Shown here: one piece after another, positions 37,099 to 46,800 of the stretch
How positions within the stretch are numbered: position 1 is the first letter of the stretch
Layout: every line of letters begins with the position of its first letter
NCBI GenBank assembly: GCA_963809875.1
Contig: CAWELC010000007.1
Location: 310,001 to 374,000, forward strand
DNA: 64,000 bases
Source: JAFGAS01 sp963809875
GTDB taxonomy: Bacteria; Desulfobacterota; Zymogenia; Zymogenales; Zymogenaceae
Direction: 5' to 3'
Made by a program: the position numbers and the translations under genes
Notes under the pieces: generated by a model
What the model was told of the DNA's origin: nothing
The model's input: the letters and a program-made list of their open reading frames with translations, nothing else
Databases searched by the model: none

Positions 37099-38969
37099 CT
37101 ACGTGACGATCACCTCGTGCCTGAGGCTGTAACGCGCCAGGATATCGTCGACGCGCTTTCGTATGGCGTCGGCCGAGGTGCCCGGCTTCGGGGCGACGGT
37201 GATGACGGCGACCCTGCCCGTGGTCCGATCTTCCTTCACCTCCACCGAGACGGATACGGCTATATCCGAGATCGCCCCCATCTCCTTCTCGTAGACGCGC
37301 CGGGCGGCGTCCCACACGAGGGTCGGCTTGTGGATCTTGCCGATAGGGGTAAGCGGCAGTTTGTCGAGGATATAGACCTCTTTGGGGACCGCGGCCCGCT
37401 CGGGGATCTCTCGGGCGGCAAACTCGAGGATCTGCTCGGGCGTCGCCGAGGCGCCCTCCCGAAGCTCCACGTATACTACCGGGACCTCCCCCGCGTGCGT
37501 GTCGGGCCTTCCTACCGCCGCCGCCGCTTTGATCTGCGGCATTCTGAAGAGCGGCTCCTCGATCGCGGCCGGGTCGATGTTATGCCCCCCCTGATGATGA
37601 GCTCCTTCTTCCTGCCGGTCAGCCAGAAGTAGCCGTCGGCGTCCATCCTGCCCAGATCGCCGGTGTTGAGCCAGCCGTCGCCGATCCAGAGACCCTTGTT
37701 ATGTATTTCGTCCACGTATCCGAGAAAGACGTTGGGGCCGCGCAGCGCGATGATGCCGACCTCTTCCGGCCCGGCGTCCCTGACGTAGGCGCCCTTATCG
37801 TCGAGGATGACGGTCTTCATCTCCTCGTAGGGAAGCCGAAGCCCGATCGAACCCACCCTCCGGTCGCCGTCCTTGGGGTTTACGGAAGCCCCGGCGGCCG
37901 ACTCCGTCAGGCCGTACCCCTCGAGGATCTTCAGCCCGGTATATTGCTCGAAGCGGCGGAAGAGCTCAACGGAGAGCGGCGCGGCGCCGCAGATCGCGTA
38001 TTTGAGGCTCGAAATATCCGCGTTCCCCTTGGGGGTGTCCAGCAGCACGGAGAGGATCGTGGGGACGCTCGAAAAGAAGGTCCCCCGGTACTTATCGATG
38101 ATCTTAAAGAAGTTCGGGAGGATTCCCGGGTCCCGGTATCCCTGCGGGGAAAGGAGCACGACCTGGGCCCCCCACCAGAAAGGCGCAAGGCCGGTCACGA
38201 TCGTCCCGTTTACATGAAACAGCGGAAGCCCGCACATGACGACGTTCTGGGGTGTGATGCCCGCCATCAGCCCCATCACGAATGCGTTGGAAAGCTCGTT
38301 GCCGTGGGTCCTGCGGGCGAGCTTCGGCGTACCGGTTGTCCCTCCGGTGTGGTAGAGGGATGCGACGTCCGAAAGCCCGATCTCTCGCTTGAAAGTGAGT
38401 CCGTCTTGGGGGTATTCGGCCAGCTTCTCGTCGAGGTTGAAGATCCCCTGCTCCGACTGGGTCTGCCCGAGAAGGACGAGGATATTTTTGAGGGTCGGGA
38501 TGTCGTCCTTGATGGCAATGACCTTTTTCCAGATCTCGGAGCCCGGCACGTCGCCCAGGGCCACCAGCAGTTTTGTCCTCGCCGCCCGGCAGATGTCCCG
38601 GATAGCCGAAGCCTCCAGGAGCGGGTTGATCGGGTTGACGATGCCCGCCGCCTCCGCCCCCCACAGGACGTAGTGGGTCTGGGGGACATTGGGCAAGAGA
38701 TAGGTCACCACATCCTCGGGCCCGATGCCGAGATCGTGAAAGCAGTTGGCCGCCTGATTGACCCGGGCGATCAGGGTCCGGTACGGGACCGAGATCGGGT
38801 TCTGATACTGGTCGCCGGTCAGGATGAAGTTGATGGCTACTGCATCCGGGTTGATACCGCTTCCCTTTTTAAGCGCCTCGTAACTGCTTTTTTCTGAGAA
38901 TCGCTCGGAAAGGGGGACCTTTTCAATGGCCTGGATATCGGCAAGATTTCTGATGACGAATTCGTCCAT
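37099..38969 (-). CDS. Acyl-CoA synthetase (AMP-forming), one frameshift
   Basis: ANL-family ligase activating a carboxylate as acyl-AMP then acyl-CoA. SLYHTGGTTGTPKLARRTHGNE is the P-loop region, ILEGYGLTESAAGASVNP the A5 motif, WLNTGDLGRMDADGYFWLTGRKKELIIRGG the A7/A8 hinge. The frame breaks in the C7 run at 37585-37591; adding one base gives IIRGGHNIDPAAIEEPLFR and the C-terminal domain with PLTPIGKIHKP (catalytic Lys). Repaired length about 623 aa. The C-terminal extension after that Lys (about 75 aa, SDIAVSVSVEVKEDRTTG...) is longer than usual. Divergent from another ligase; start ATG 38969. Confidence 0.85.
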
Positions 38970-39017
38970 GCTCGGCTCCGGGTAAATGGTCCGAATAATA
39001 GGTCTCTTGATCTTCTT

Positions 39018-39046
39018 TGTCTACTATAAGTGGATGGGTATGTCAA
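39018..39046 (-). promoter_or_regulatory. Promoter of the minus-strand acyl-CoA ligase
   Basis: TTGACA (39041-39046), 17-base spacer, TAGACA (39018-39023) on the minus strand, about 50 bases before ATG 38969. Confidence 0.6.
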
Positions 39047-39103
39047 TATCCAAATCGCCCCGAACGTCCCCGCATCATTTCGTTCTTTTTTGTCTTAAAT
39101 CAT

Positions 39104-39132
39104 TTGACAGCACGGCGAAACTCGTGTAGAAG
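39104..39132 (+). promoter_or_regulatory. Promoter of the plus-strand acyl-CoA ligase
   Basis: TTGACA (39104-39109), 17-base spacer, TAGAAG (39127-39132). An AT-rich stretch with TATAAT near 39180 could hold a second start point. Confidence 0.5.
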
Positions 39133-39269
39133 GTAACAGAATGTATAATATCTTCTAATCAGTCGTTTTGATTGGATACAATATAATACATGAGAAAGCC
39201 CGCGATCGACGGGCACGAGTTACCCCTCATCGGCCGACTCTCCTCATGCTCACCCGGCGGAGGCAGATG

Positions 39270-40905
39270 ATGAAGACCCCGACCTTCGAGATCCCGAGAT
39301 TCGATATCCCCCATTTCGACTACTACTGGCAATACGTGGACTACTGGAGCAGCGTCGATCCCGATTTTCCGTCGCTCCGGGAAGGGAGCCGCACCGTCAC
39401 CGCCCGCGAGTTCAAAGAGAAGGCCGGACAGCTGGCACAGGCGTTCCTTTCCCTCGGCGTAAAGCCGGGAGACCGCATTGTCTCGATCCTGCCCACGGGC
39501 ATCGATTTCGTGCTGACGCTCGTGGCCGCGGGTTCGGTCGGGAGCCATCCTTGTCCCGATGGACGTTAAGTTTCGGACCAAAGATCTCGAGCGTTTTCTG
39601 TCCCACGCAAAACCCTCCCTCATCCTTTCCGTCACGGGGGTCAAGGACTTCAACACCGTTGAAAAGCTCAGGGGCCTGGGCCGCCAATTCGAAGGCATCA
39701 CCAAGGTGCTGGTCGGCTCTTCGGAGTTCGGACACTCCCTGGAGGAACTCTTTACGAAGCAATTCGGGCTCGAGCGAGAGCTCGAGCAGCGCAGGCAGTC
39801 CCTGTCGACGACCGACGGCTCCCTGATCATCTTCACCGGCGGCACGACGGGGGTGCCCAAGGCGGCCCTTCTCAATAACCTCAACACCACCCTGATGTCG
39901 TATATAGAGTACGGCTTTTTCAGGCGGACCCTTTCCCAGGTGGGTATCGAGGGGAGGATAAAGAGCCTGGCGGCGCTGCCGCCAAGCCACGTGGGCGGGA
40001 CGGTGGAGCTGATCGGGATGCCGCTGGTGGGCGGGTTTCAGATCATACTGATGGAAGACTGGAGCCCGTATAAGGTGCTTGAGGTCACGTCAAACGAGAA
40101 GATTCCCTGGATCGGCGGCGTGCCGACGATGTACGCGATCCTGCTCTCCCTTCCGGATTTGGACAAATTCGACCTCTCGTGCGTGAAGCTGGCCGCCCTG
40201 GGCGGTGAGCGGGTCTCGCTGGAGCTGGCCCACGGCATCAAAGAGAAGATCGCCCCGGTAATCGTCTCCGGCTACGGGAGCACCGAGGCGGGCTCGGCGG
40301 TCTCCTACACCGAGCCCGGCGACGATCTGAAATGGATTGACGAGGGGTACGTCGGTAAACCCTTCCCGACGGTTACGATAAAGGTCATCGACGGTGAAGG
40401 AAGAGAGATGGGCCGGGGAGAGGTGGGCGAGGTGATCATCGGCGGCCCCCTGGTGATCCCGCGCTACTATAACATGCCCGAAGAAGATAAGGCGGGCTTC
40501 ACCCCTGACGGATGGTGCAGGACCGGCGACCTCGGCTACCTGACCAGGGACGGCGGTATTTACATCAAAGGCCGCATCAAGCAGATCATCCGGGTGGGCA
40601 GCTACACGGTCCTGCCAACGGAGGTGGAGGAGGCGGCGATGCAGTTTGCGAACGTGGGGCTGGCCGCCGCCATCGGGGTCCCCGACAAGATCTACGGTGA
40701 GGTGATCTGGCTCTATATCGCTCCCGTCTGGGGGACGGCGGTAGATACCGACGGGCTCATGGCCTATCTGACTGAAAACCTCGCCAAGTTCAAGGTCCCC
40801 AGGCGGATTATCATCAAGGACGACATACCCATCACCCGGATCGGGAAATCAGACCGCACGAAGCTCAAGAACGAAGTCATGAAGAGCCTCGGCGAAGACA
40901 GATAA
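39270..40905 (+). CDS. Acyl-CoA synthetase (AMP-forming), one frameshift
   Basis: Start ATG 39270 (or the ATG just before it) follows GGAGG. The N-terminal domain breaks near 39540, where removing one base (GTCGGGA-GCC) joins TLVAAGSVG to AILVPMDVKFRTKDLERFL. Then come LIIFTGGTTGVPKAALLNN (P-loop), SGYGSTEAGSAVS (A5), GWCRTGDLGYLTRDGGIYIKGRIKQIIRVGSYTVLPTEVEEA (A7/A8) and DIPITRIGKSDRTKL (catalytic Lys). Repaired length about 544 aa. Downstream are an amidohydrolase-fold protein and a symporter on the same strand, so uptake plus CoA activation of a carboxylic acid is a reasonable reading. Confidence 0.85.
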
Positions 40906-40960
40906 CTCATTCTCATACTCACGCGGTTTTTACGGATCCACTTTCAGTCCCGGAGGAATC

Positions 40961-41851
40961 ATGCCCGATATCGAAGAGAAGAACAAGGTCATCGATTGCG
41001 CGGTCACCCCGCCGTTCAGGGATTTTTTCATCCAGCCCTCATATATGAAGGATTACTTCAGGATCTACGGTTCCGAGCTCGAACAGGGCCTATCGGCCCT
41101 CCTTTCGGCCGAATGGACGCCCGAATCGTTCGTCGGCTTTCTGGACAGTGAGGGTATCGATATTGCCGTCATCCGCTCGCGGGATATCGAGACGTCATTC
41201 GGGATGAAGATACCGGACGAGGCGTGCGCCGAGCTTGTGGGCCGATTTCCCGATCGGTTTATCGGTCTTGCCGGCGCCGATCCGTTAAAGGGGAAGGCCG
41301 CCCTCGAGGGTATCGAGCACGCGATAAAGGATTTGGGACTCAGGGGGATAGATCTCTGGACCTATGAATACAACCTGCCCGCCTCGGATCGGGCCTATTA
41401 CCCGCTCTACGAAAAGTGTCTCGATCTGGGTGCTGTCGTATTCATAGAATCGTCCATGCACTTTCGCCGTGATGCGCGCATGGACGTCTGCCGCCCCATT
41501 CATATCGACTATGTCGCGGTGGATTTTCCCGAGCTCAAGATCGTGGGGAGTACCCCCGGTTTTCCGTGGGTGGCCGAGCTCATGGCCGTAACCTGGCGGC
41601 ATCCGAACGTCTACATATCGACCTCCACGGTGCGGCCCAAGTACCTGGGCAAGCCCAACTCGGGATATGAGACGCTGATGCAGCTGGGCGGCAGCGTCCT
41701 TGCCGATAAGATCATGTTCGCATCGGGCTGGCCGATGCTCTCGATGAAGCAGGGGGTCACCGAAGTCCGCCATTTACCGCTGCGCGAGGAGGTCAAGGAA
41801 AAGTGGCTGTATCACAACGCCGCGCGGCTCTTCACTATCGAAAGGACATAG
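40961..41851 (+). CDS. Amidohydrolase-2/decarboxylase-fold protein lacking metal ligands
   Basis: 296 residues, ribosome site CGGAGGAA. Overall layout follows the COG2159 amidohydrolase family: a start strand KVIDCAVTPPF, FVGFLDSEGIDIAVI, RFPDRFIGLAGADP, the DFPELKIVGSTPGFPWVAELMAVTWRHPNVYISTST block and DKIMFASGWPML. The expected metal ligands are missing: the first-strand H-x-H is A-V-T, the GHxGxPW His is Thr in GSTPGFPW, and the SDxP Asp is Gly in ASGWPM. It is probably not a metal-dependent hydrolase; it could be a metal-free decarboxylase or a binding protein. It sits between the acyl-CoA ligase and the symporter. Confidence 0.7.
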   Translation: MPDIEEKNKVIDCAVTPPFRDFFIQPSYMKDYFRIYGSELEQGLSALLSAEWTPESFVGFLDSEGIDIAVIRSRDIETSFGMKIPDEACAELVGRFPDRFIGLAGADPLKGKAALEGIEHAIKDLGLRGIDLWTYEYNLPASDRAYYPLYEKCLDLGAVVFIESSMHFRRDARMDVCRPIHIDYVAVDFPELKIVGSTPGFPWVAELMAVTWRHPNVYISTSTVRPKYLGKPNSGYETLMQLGGSVLADKIMFASGWPMLSMKQGVTEVRHLPLREEVKEKWLYHNAARLFTIERT

Positions 41852-42002
41852 TCGGGACAGACTGATGGAAACGCACGGCATCTTGTTTCCTCATACACGG
41901 GTGAGCTGAAGATTTCCGGATCATCATTCTGTCCGCCTTTAGACCGTCAATTCGATCGGGGTTCCATCGGTGGTCGAAAACCCATGAAAAAGGAGTCGCA
42001 GT

Positions 42003-43433
42003 ATGGGAACCATTGATTTAATCGTCGTTGTCCTCTATTTTATCTTTATCCTGATCGTCGGGGTCGTCAGCTACCGAAAGGTAAAGAACGAGACGGACTA
42101 TTCGCTCGCCGGGAGGTCTCTTGGATATCCAACGCTCATCGGGGCGATCACGGCCACGGCCATCGGCGCCGGCGCCACCCTCGGCGTGGGGGGGCTCTCA
42201 TATAGCTTCGGTTTAGCGGTCATCTGGAGCATTATCGCGTATGCGCTGGGTCTGCTCGGATTTGCCGTTATCGCCGGGGTTATCAGGAGGATAAAATATT
42301 GGACGATCCCCGAAGTGCTGCTGGCCCGATACGGAAACGCGGCCCGGATTATTTCGGCGCTCTTCCTCCTGCTGGGGCTCATCGCGCTCTTCGGGGTGCA
42401 GGTGGCCGCCCTCGGCACGGTCTTTTCCGCCGTCGGAGGGACCATCTGGGGGGTTACGTACACCCAGGCGGTGCTCATTGCCGGGGCGGTTATGATTGCC
42501 TATACGTTTGCGGGGGGGATGTTCGCACTCGCCTATACGGAGATCGTCCAGGCGGCGCTCCTTCTGGTAATCCTCGGGATATTGCTCCCCCTGTTCCTCT
42601 TTAAGGGGACGGGCTTTACCGAGATGACGGCCACGCTCCCCGCCAATATGCTCGATTTTATCGGGGGCGTCCCGCCCTTTACCCTCATCGGGTGGTTCCT
42701 GACCCTCATCCCGATATGTTTCATCGACGTCTCCCTCTGGCAGCGGGCCTCATCGGCGCGGGATGAGCACGTGGCCAGGCGCAGCATCATCGTTTCCACC
42801 TTCCTCTACTTCGGTTACAGCCTCTCCATTATCCTGGTGGGGATGCTCGGCCTTACCCTCTACCCTTCCCTTAAAGAGGTGTACGGCACCAATGACGTGA
42901 TCATACCGATCCTCGTCATGAATCACCTCCCCTCCGTGATGATCGGCCTGTCGATCGCGGCGATCCTTGCCGTCGTGATGTCGACTGCGGCAAGCGTCCT
43001 GATGGTGGCCGGGATGACGGTCTCCCGGGATGTTGCCCGGCTCTTCAAACCCGACATGAAGGAAAAGACGGGCCTCTGGACGGCACGGATCGCGGTGGTG
43101 GCCATCGGGGTCTTCGGGATCACGTTCGCCCTCCTTATGCGGGGCATCTTCGATATGATGCTGCTGTCGTTTGCCATCTTCATCGCCGTGGCGTTCGTCC
43201 CCACGATGGCGGCCCTCTTCTGGAAAAAGGCCACCAACGCGGGCGCGATCGCCAGCATGACCGGGGGCGGGCTTACCGTGGTTGCGCTCTACGGCCTGAA
43301 GTTTACGGTGGGCCTGCCCCAATGGGTCGAGCCGATCGCGGGGGCGCTGGTCGTGGCCGTCATACTGATGTATGTCGTGAGTGTTATGACCTACAAGCCC
43401 GGCGTAACGCCCAGGCAATTGTCAAAGACGTAG
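42003..43433 (+). CDS. Sodium:solute symporter family protein
   Basis: 476 residues, about 13 transmembrane helices, ribosome site AAGGAG. DYSLAGRSLGYPTLIGAITATAIGAGATLGVGGLSYSFG is the SSS N-terminal signature around helices 2-3. FAGGMFALAYTEIVQAALLLV, SLWQRASSARDEHVARRS, and STAASVLMVAGMTVSRDVARL (sodium-site helix 8 region) follow. SSS (SLC5-like) carriers couple sodium to uptake of sugars, amino acids, carboxylates or osmolytes. Co-direction with the ligase and amidohydrolase-like gene suggests a carboxylate, which is inference. Confidence 0.88.
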   Translation: MGTIDLIVVVLYFIFILIVGVVSYRKVKNETDYSLAGRSLGYPTLIGAITATAIGAGATLGVGGLSYSFGLAVIWSIIAYALGLLGFAVIAGVIRRIKYWTIPEVLLARYGNAARIISALFLLLGLIALFGVQVAALGTVFSAVGGTIWGVTYTQAVLIAGAVMIAYTFAGGMFALAYTEIVQAALLLVILGILLPLFLFKGTGFTEMTATLPANMLDFIGGVPPFTLIGWFLTLIPICFIDVSLWQRASSARDEHVARRSIIVSTFLYFGYSLSIILVGMLGLTLYPSLKEVYGTNDVIIPILVMNHLPSVMIGLSIAAILAVVMSTAASVLMVAGMTVSRDVARLFKPDMKEKTGLWTARIAVVAIGVFGITFALLMRGIFDMMLLSFAIFIAVAFVPTMAALFWKKATNAGAIASMTGGGLTVVALYGLKFTVGLPQWVEPIAGALVVAVILMYVVSVMTYKPGVTPRQLSKT

Positions 43434-43519
43434 AGGCGGAGCCTGACGGCCGCGAGAGCCCTGCTGCTGCGGGTTAGCGGTATGCCGATATTAGTAGAGC
43501 CGGTCCGGAAAGACTTGTG

Positions 43520-43550
43520 CCGGGGTCGGGTAGTATCCGGCCCCGGTTTT
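43520..43550 (+). terminator. Rho-independent terminator after the symporter gene
   Basis: CCGGGGTCGG (43520-43529) pairs with CCGGCCCCGG (43537-43546) around a seven-base loop, followed by TTTT. Confidence 0.75.
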
Positions 43551-43672
43551 AATTGGAGGCAGACGGCCGTTGGCGACTTTGCCGGGCGCGGCCTTGGCGC
43601 CGGCAGGGGTGCGGCCTACAAAAAACGAGGCCGGGAAGCGTCTTGCTTCCCAGCCCTGTTCGTATGGTGACT

Positions 43673-43702
43673 ATTTTGGCGTCGGAGGTCGGAATCGAAC
43701 CG
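43673..43702 (-). repeat. tRNA-Leu 3'-end-like remnant, candidate attachment site
   Basis: 28 of 30 bases match the 3' part of the intact tRNA-Leu at 53411-53440, including the T-arm GGTTCGATTCCGACC and the CCA end, in the same orientation. Upstream on the minus strand a CTTAAAA anticodon-loop-like stretch is visible, but no 5' acceptor or D arm pairs with it, so it is not a working tRNA. Such 3' tRNA copies are typical left by tRNA-targeting integrases. Confidence 0.5.
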
Positions 43703-43811
43703 TCGACCTTACGACTGCCGGTCATTTTAAGGGGATTCGGCCATTCCAGTGAAATACAGGCAAAGAAAGGAAAGACGGCCTAACCCTATATTTCATATGG
43801 CCGAATGTACC

Positions 43812-46800
43812 TTATTTATCAGGACTCCTCAATCGAGTCTTCTTAACCTTGCCCGCTTGCTGCGGCTGACCCATGCGGACAACGACGTGGTGCTTGACCA
43901 GATCCTGATCCAGGGTGATCAAGCCGTCCTTGAGACGTTTCCCATCAATCTCCACCCAGGTCACTCCTCGCTCGCAGTGCTCGGGATTTTCGACCTGGAT
44001 CTCGTAGAGCGCTTCACCGTGGCGATAGCTCATCTGGAAACCATCCCACCAGCCGGGGATGACCGGGTCGAGCCGCATGGTTTCGTCCGCGCACTTTCAG
44101 ACCCAGGATTTCTTCCACCCAGGCGCGGTACATCCACGCCGCCGAGCCCGTATACCAGGACCAGCCGCCATGGCCGATCCACCCGGGCAAGCGGTAGACG
44201 TCGGCCGCGACCACGTAGGGCTCGACCCCATAGCGCCAGACCGATTCCGGATCGCGCGCGTGCTCGATCGGATTGAGCATGCGCAGCATTTTCGCCGCAC
44301 GTGTGCCGTCCCCGCTGCGCGCCATGGCCATGGCCAGCCAGAGGGCGGCGTGCGTGTACTGGCCGCCGTTCTCCCGCACTCCCGGCGGGTAACCCTTGAT
44401 GTATCCGGGTGAAGGCTCCGACGTGTCGAAAGGAGGCTCAAAGAGCAGCACCAGCCCCTCTTCCTCGCGAACGAGATGACTCCACGCCGATTCCAGGGCC
44501 TTCTCGGCACGCTCCGGATCGGCGGCGCCACTGAGCCAGGCCCAGGATTGCGGCAGCGAATCGATCCGCGCTTCCGTATTCACCGAGGAACCCAGCGGCG
44601 TGCCATCGTCAAAGGTCGCGCGAAGATACCACTCTCCATCCCAGGCGAACCCTTCAATGCGCTGGATCAGCGCTTTTCGGTCCTGCTGATAGGTCCGGCT
44701 CAGATCCGGTCGGCCCAGCAGGTCGGACATCTCGGCCATCCCCTTCAGCACATCCACCATGAACCACGCCAGCCAGACGCTCTCGCCCTTGCCCCCCGCG
44801 CCCACCAGGTTCATCCCGTCGTTCCAGTCACCGGTCCCCATCAGGGGCAATCCATGGGCGCCCGAAGTTCTGGCTGTGCGCGACCGCGCGCTGGCAGTGC
44901 TCAAAGAGCGTGGCGCATTCCGGCGATACCGCCGGCGATTGAAAGCTCTCGTGCTGATCGTCCTTTAGCGTGGGCGCGTCGAGAAAGGGGACCATTTCAT
45001 GCAGGATGTTCACATCGGCGGTGATCCTGATGTATTGAGCGACGACGTAGGGCAGCCACAAGAGATCATCGGAGATCCGCGAGCGGATGCCCGCGCCGCC
45101 CGGCGGATGCCACCAGTGCTGGACATCGCCTTCCTTGAACTGACGGCTGGCCGCAAGCAGGATGTGCTCGCGCGCCAGCTCGGGATGGGCGTAAAGCAGC
45201 GCCATCACGTCCTGCAACTGATCGCGGAAACCAAAGGCGCCGCCGGACTGGTAAAAGCCGGAGCGCCCCCAGATCCGGCAGCCAAGGTTTTGATAGAGCA
45301 GCCAGCGGTTGATCAGGAAATCCGCGGCGAGCTCGGGGGTATGCACCTGGATCGTGCCGAGCCGGTCGTCCCACCACGCCTGGGTTTGCCGGAGCGCGGC
45401 CTCCAGCGCCTGGCCATCCCGGTAGGCAAGCACCAGGTCATGGACCTGCTCCAGCGACTCGGCCTGGCCGAGCATGCAGGTGATTTCCGCCCGCTCGCCG
45501 GGGGCCAGTTCGAGGGTGACCTGCAATGCGGCGCAGGGGTCCAGGCCCGCTCCCGTCCGGCGCGATAGCCGCGTACGCTCCATCGCCGCCGGGTTGCTCA
45601 TCGAGCGGTTGCGCCCCAGGAAGACGGTGCGGTCGCCGGTGTACGATTCCGTGGGCACGCTCACGGCCGCGAAGGCCACCCGATCCGCATAATCGGGATG
45701 GTAGTGATTGCGGGCGATCATGGCCTGGACTTCGTCGTCCCAGTCGGTCACGACGTGCATCTGGGATGACTCGCGCGCCTCGCCCAGCGTCCACTCCACA
45801 TAGTAGGTCAGCGACAGCCTGCGCGGCCGGGCGGTGTCGTTGCGCAGGATGAGCCGCTGCAGCTTGATCGGCTCGCCCCCCTGATCGTCCACGGGAACGA
45901 AGACCGTCAGCTCCTGCTCGATGCCGTGGCTGTTGTGCTCGAAGACCGTGTACCCCGCCCCATGCCGGGCCCGGTAGGCGGTCTCCTCGCGGATCGGGCG
46001 ATGCGGTCGGCGTCCAATAGACTCCGGTTTCCTCATCCCGGATGTAGATCGCCTCCGACGGGCGGATCCATCACCGGGTCGTTCGACCATTGCGTCAGGC
46101 GATTGCGCTGGCTGTTGCCCTGCCAGGTGAAGCCGGCCCCGGTTTCGCTGACGAGCGTGCCGAAGGTCGGGTTGGCGATGACGTTGACCCAGGGCGCGGG
46201 CGTGTGCATGTCCGGGCCGAGATAGATTGCGTATTCACGCCCGTCCGGGGTAAAACCGCCCAGGCTGTTGAAGATAGGCGAGTTCCATGAAGGGGAGCGC
46301 CGCCGAAGGATCGCGGGGATCCCGTTTCCTGGCGATGGGCTCGGGCAACTCGGGAGCTTCCAGCGGCACGCCCAGTTGCTGGGGCAGGGTGCCGCGGGCC
46401 GCCACCATCACCACGCTCGCCACGGCCCGCAGGAGCGTCAGGTCTTCCGCCGGGATCAGATCCGCGCTGCGCAAATAGACTCCCCCGGGCCGGTCAATCC
46501 CCGTGTTGGCCGAATGGGATTGGATCAGGTGTTCGAGTTGTTCACGCAGCGGCTGCGTCATAGCCGCCGGCCTCTTCGTTCAGGATCACCAGGTCGGCCA
46601 TGAGCCCATGCATGCGCCAGTAGGTATGCGCCTGGAGCATTTGACGGACCAGGCCCAGATCCCGCGCCTCGCCGATGGCGACCAGGGCGATCGGCAAGTC
46701 ACCCGAGATGGCATAGGCCCACAAGCCGGCCTGGCCCTTGCGGTTTTCGGCGATGCGTTCCGCGGCGGAGCGCAGCAGGGGATTGGGATAGAGCAGATGG

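Larger units (their letters stand above)
43434..43811. other. Intergenic region with terminator and tRNA-Leu remnant
   Basis: No coding signal. It holds the symporter terminator (43520-43550), a second hairpin (GGGAAGC/GCTTCCC, about 43633-43650) and a sequence like the 3' end of a tRNA-Leu (43673-43702). Confidence 0.5.

Noticed and set aside
37046..37315. N-terminal extension of GH32 by 90 residues
   Set aside because: It overlaps the 3' end of the acyl-CoA ligase on the same strand, and its composition is Arg/Gly-rich shadow sequence; GH32 proteins start near ATG 37045.
43673..43760. A second complete tRNA-Leu (TAA)
   Set aside because: Only the 3' portion and an anticodon-loop-like CTTAAAA can be recognised; no acceptor or D stem pairs, so I call it a remnant.
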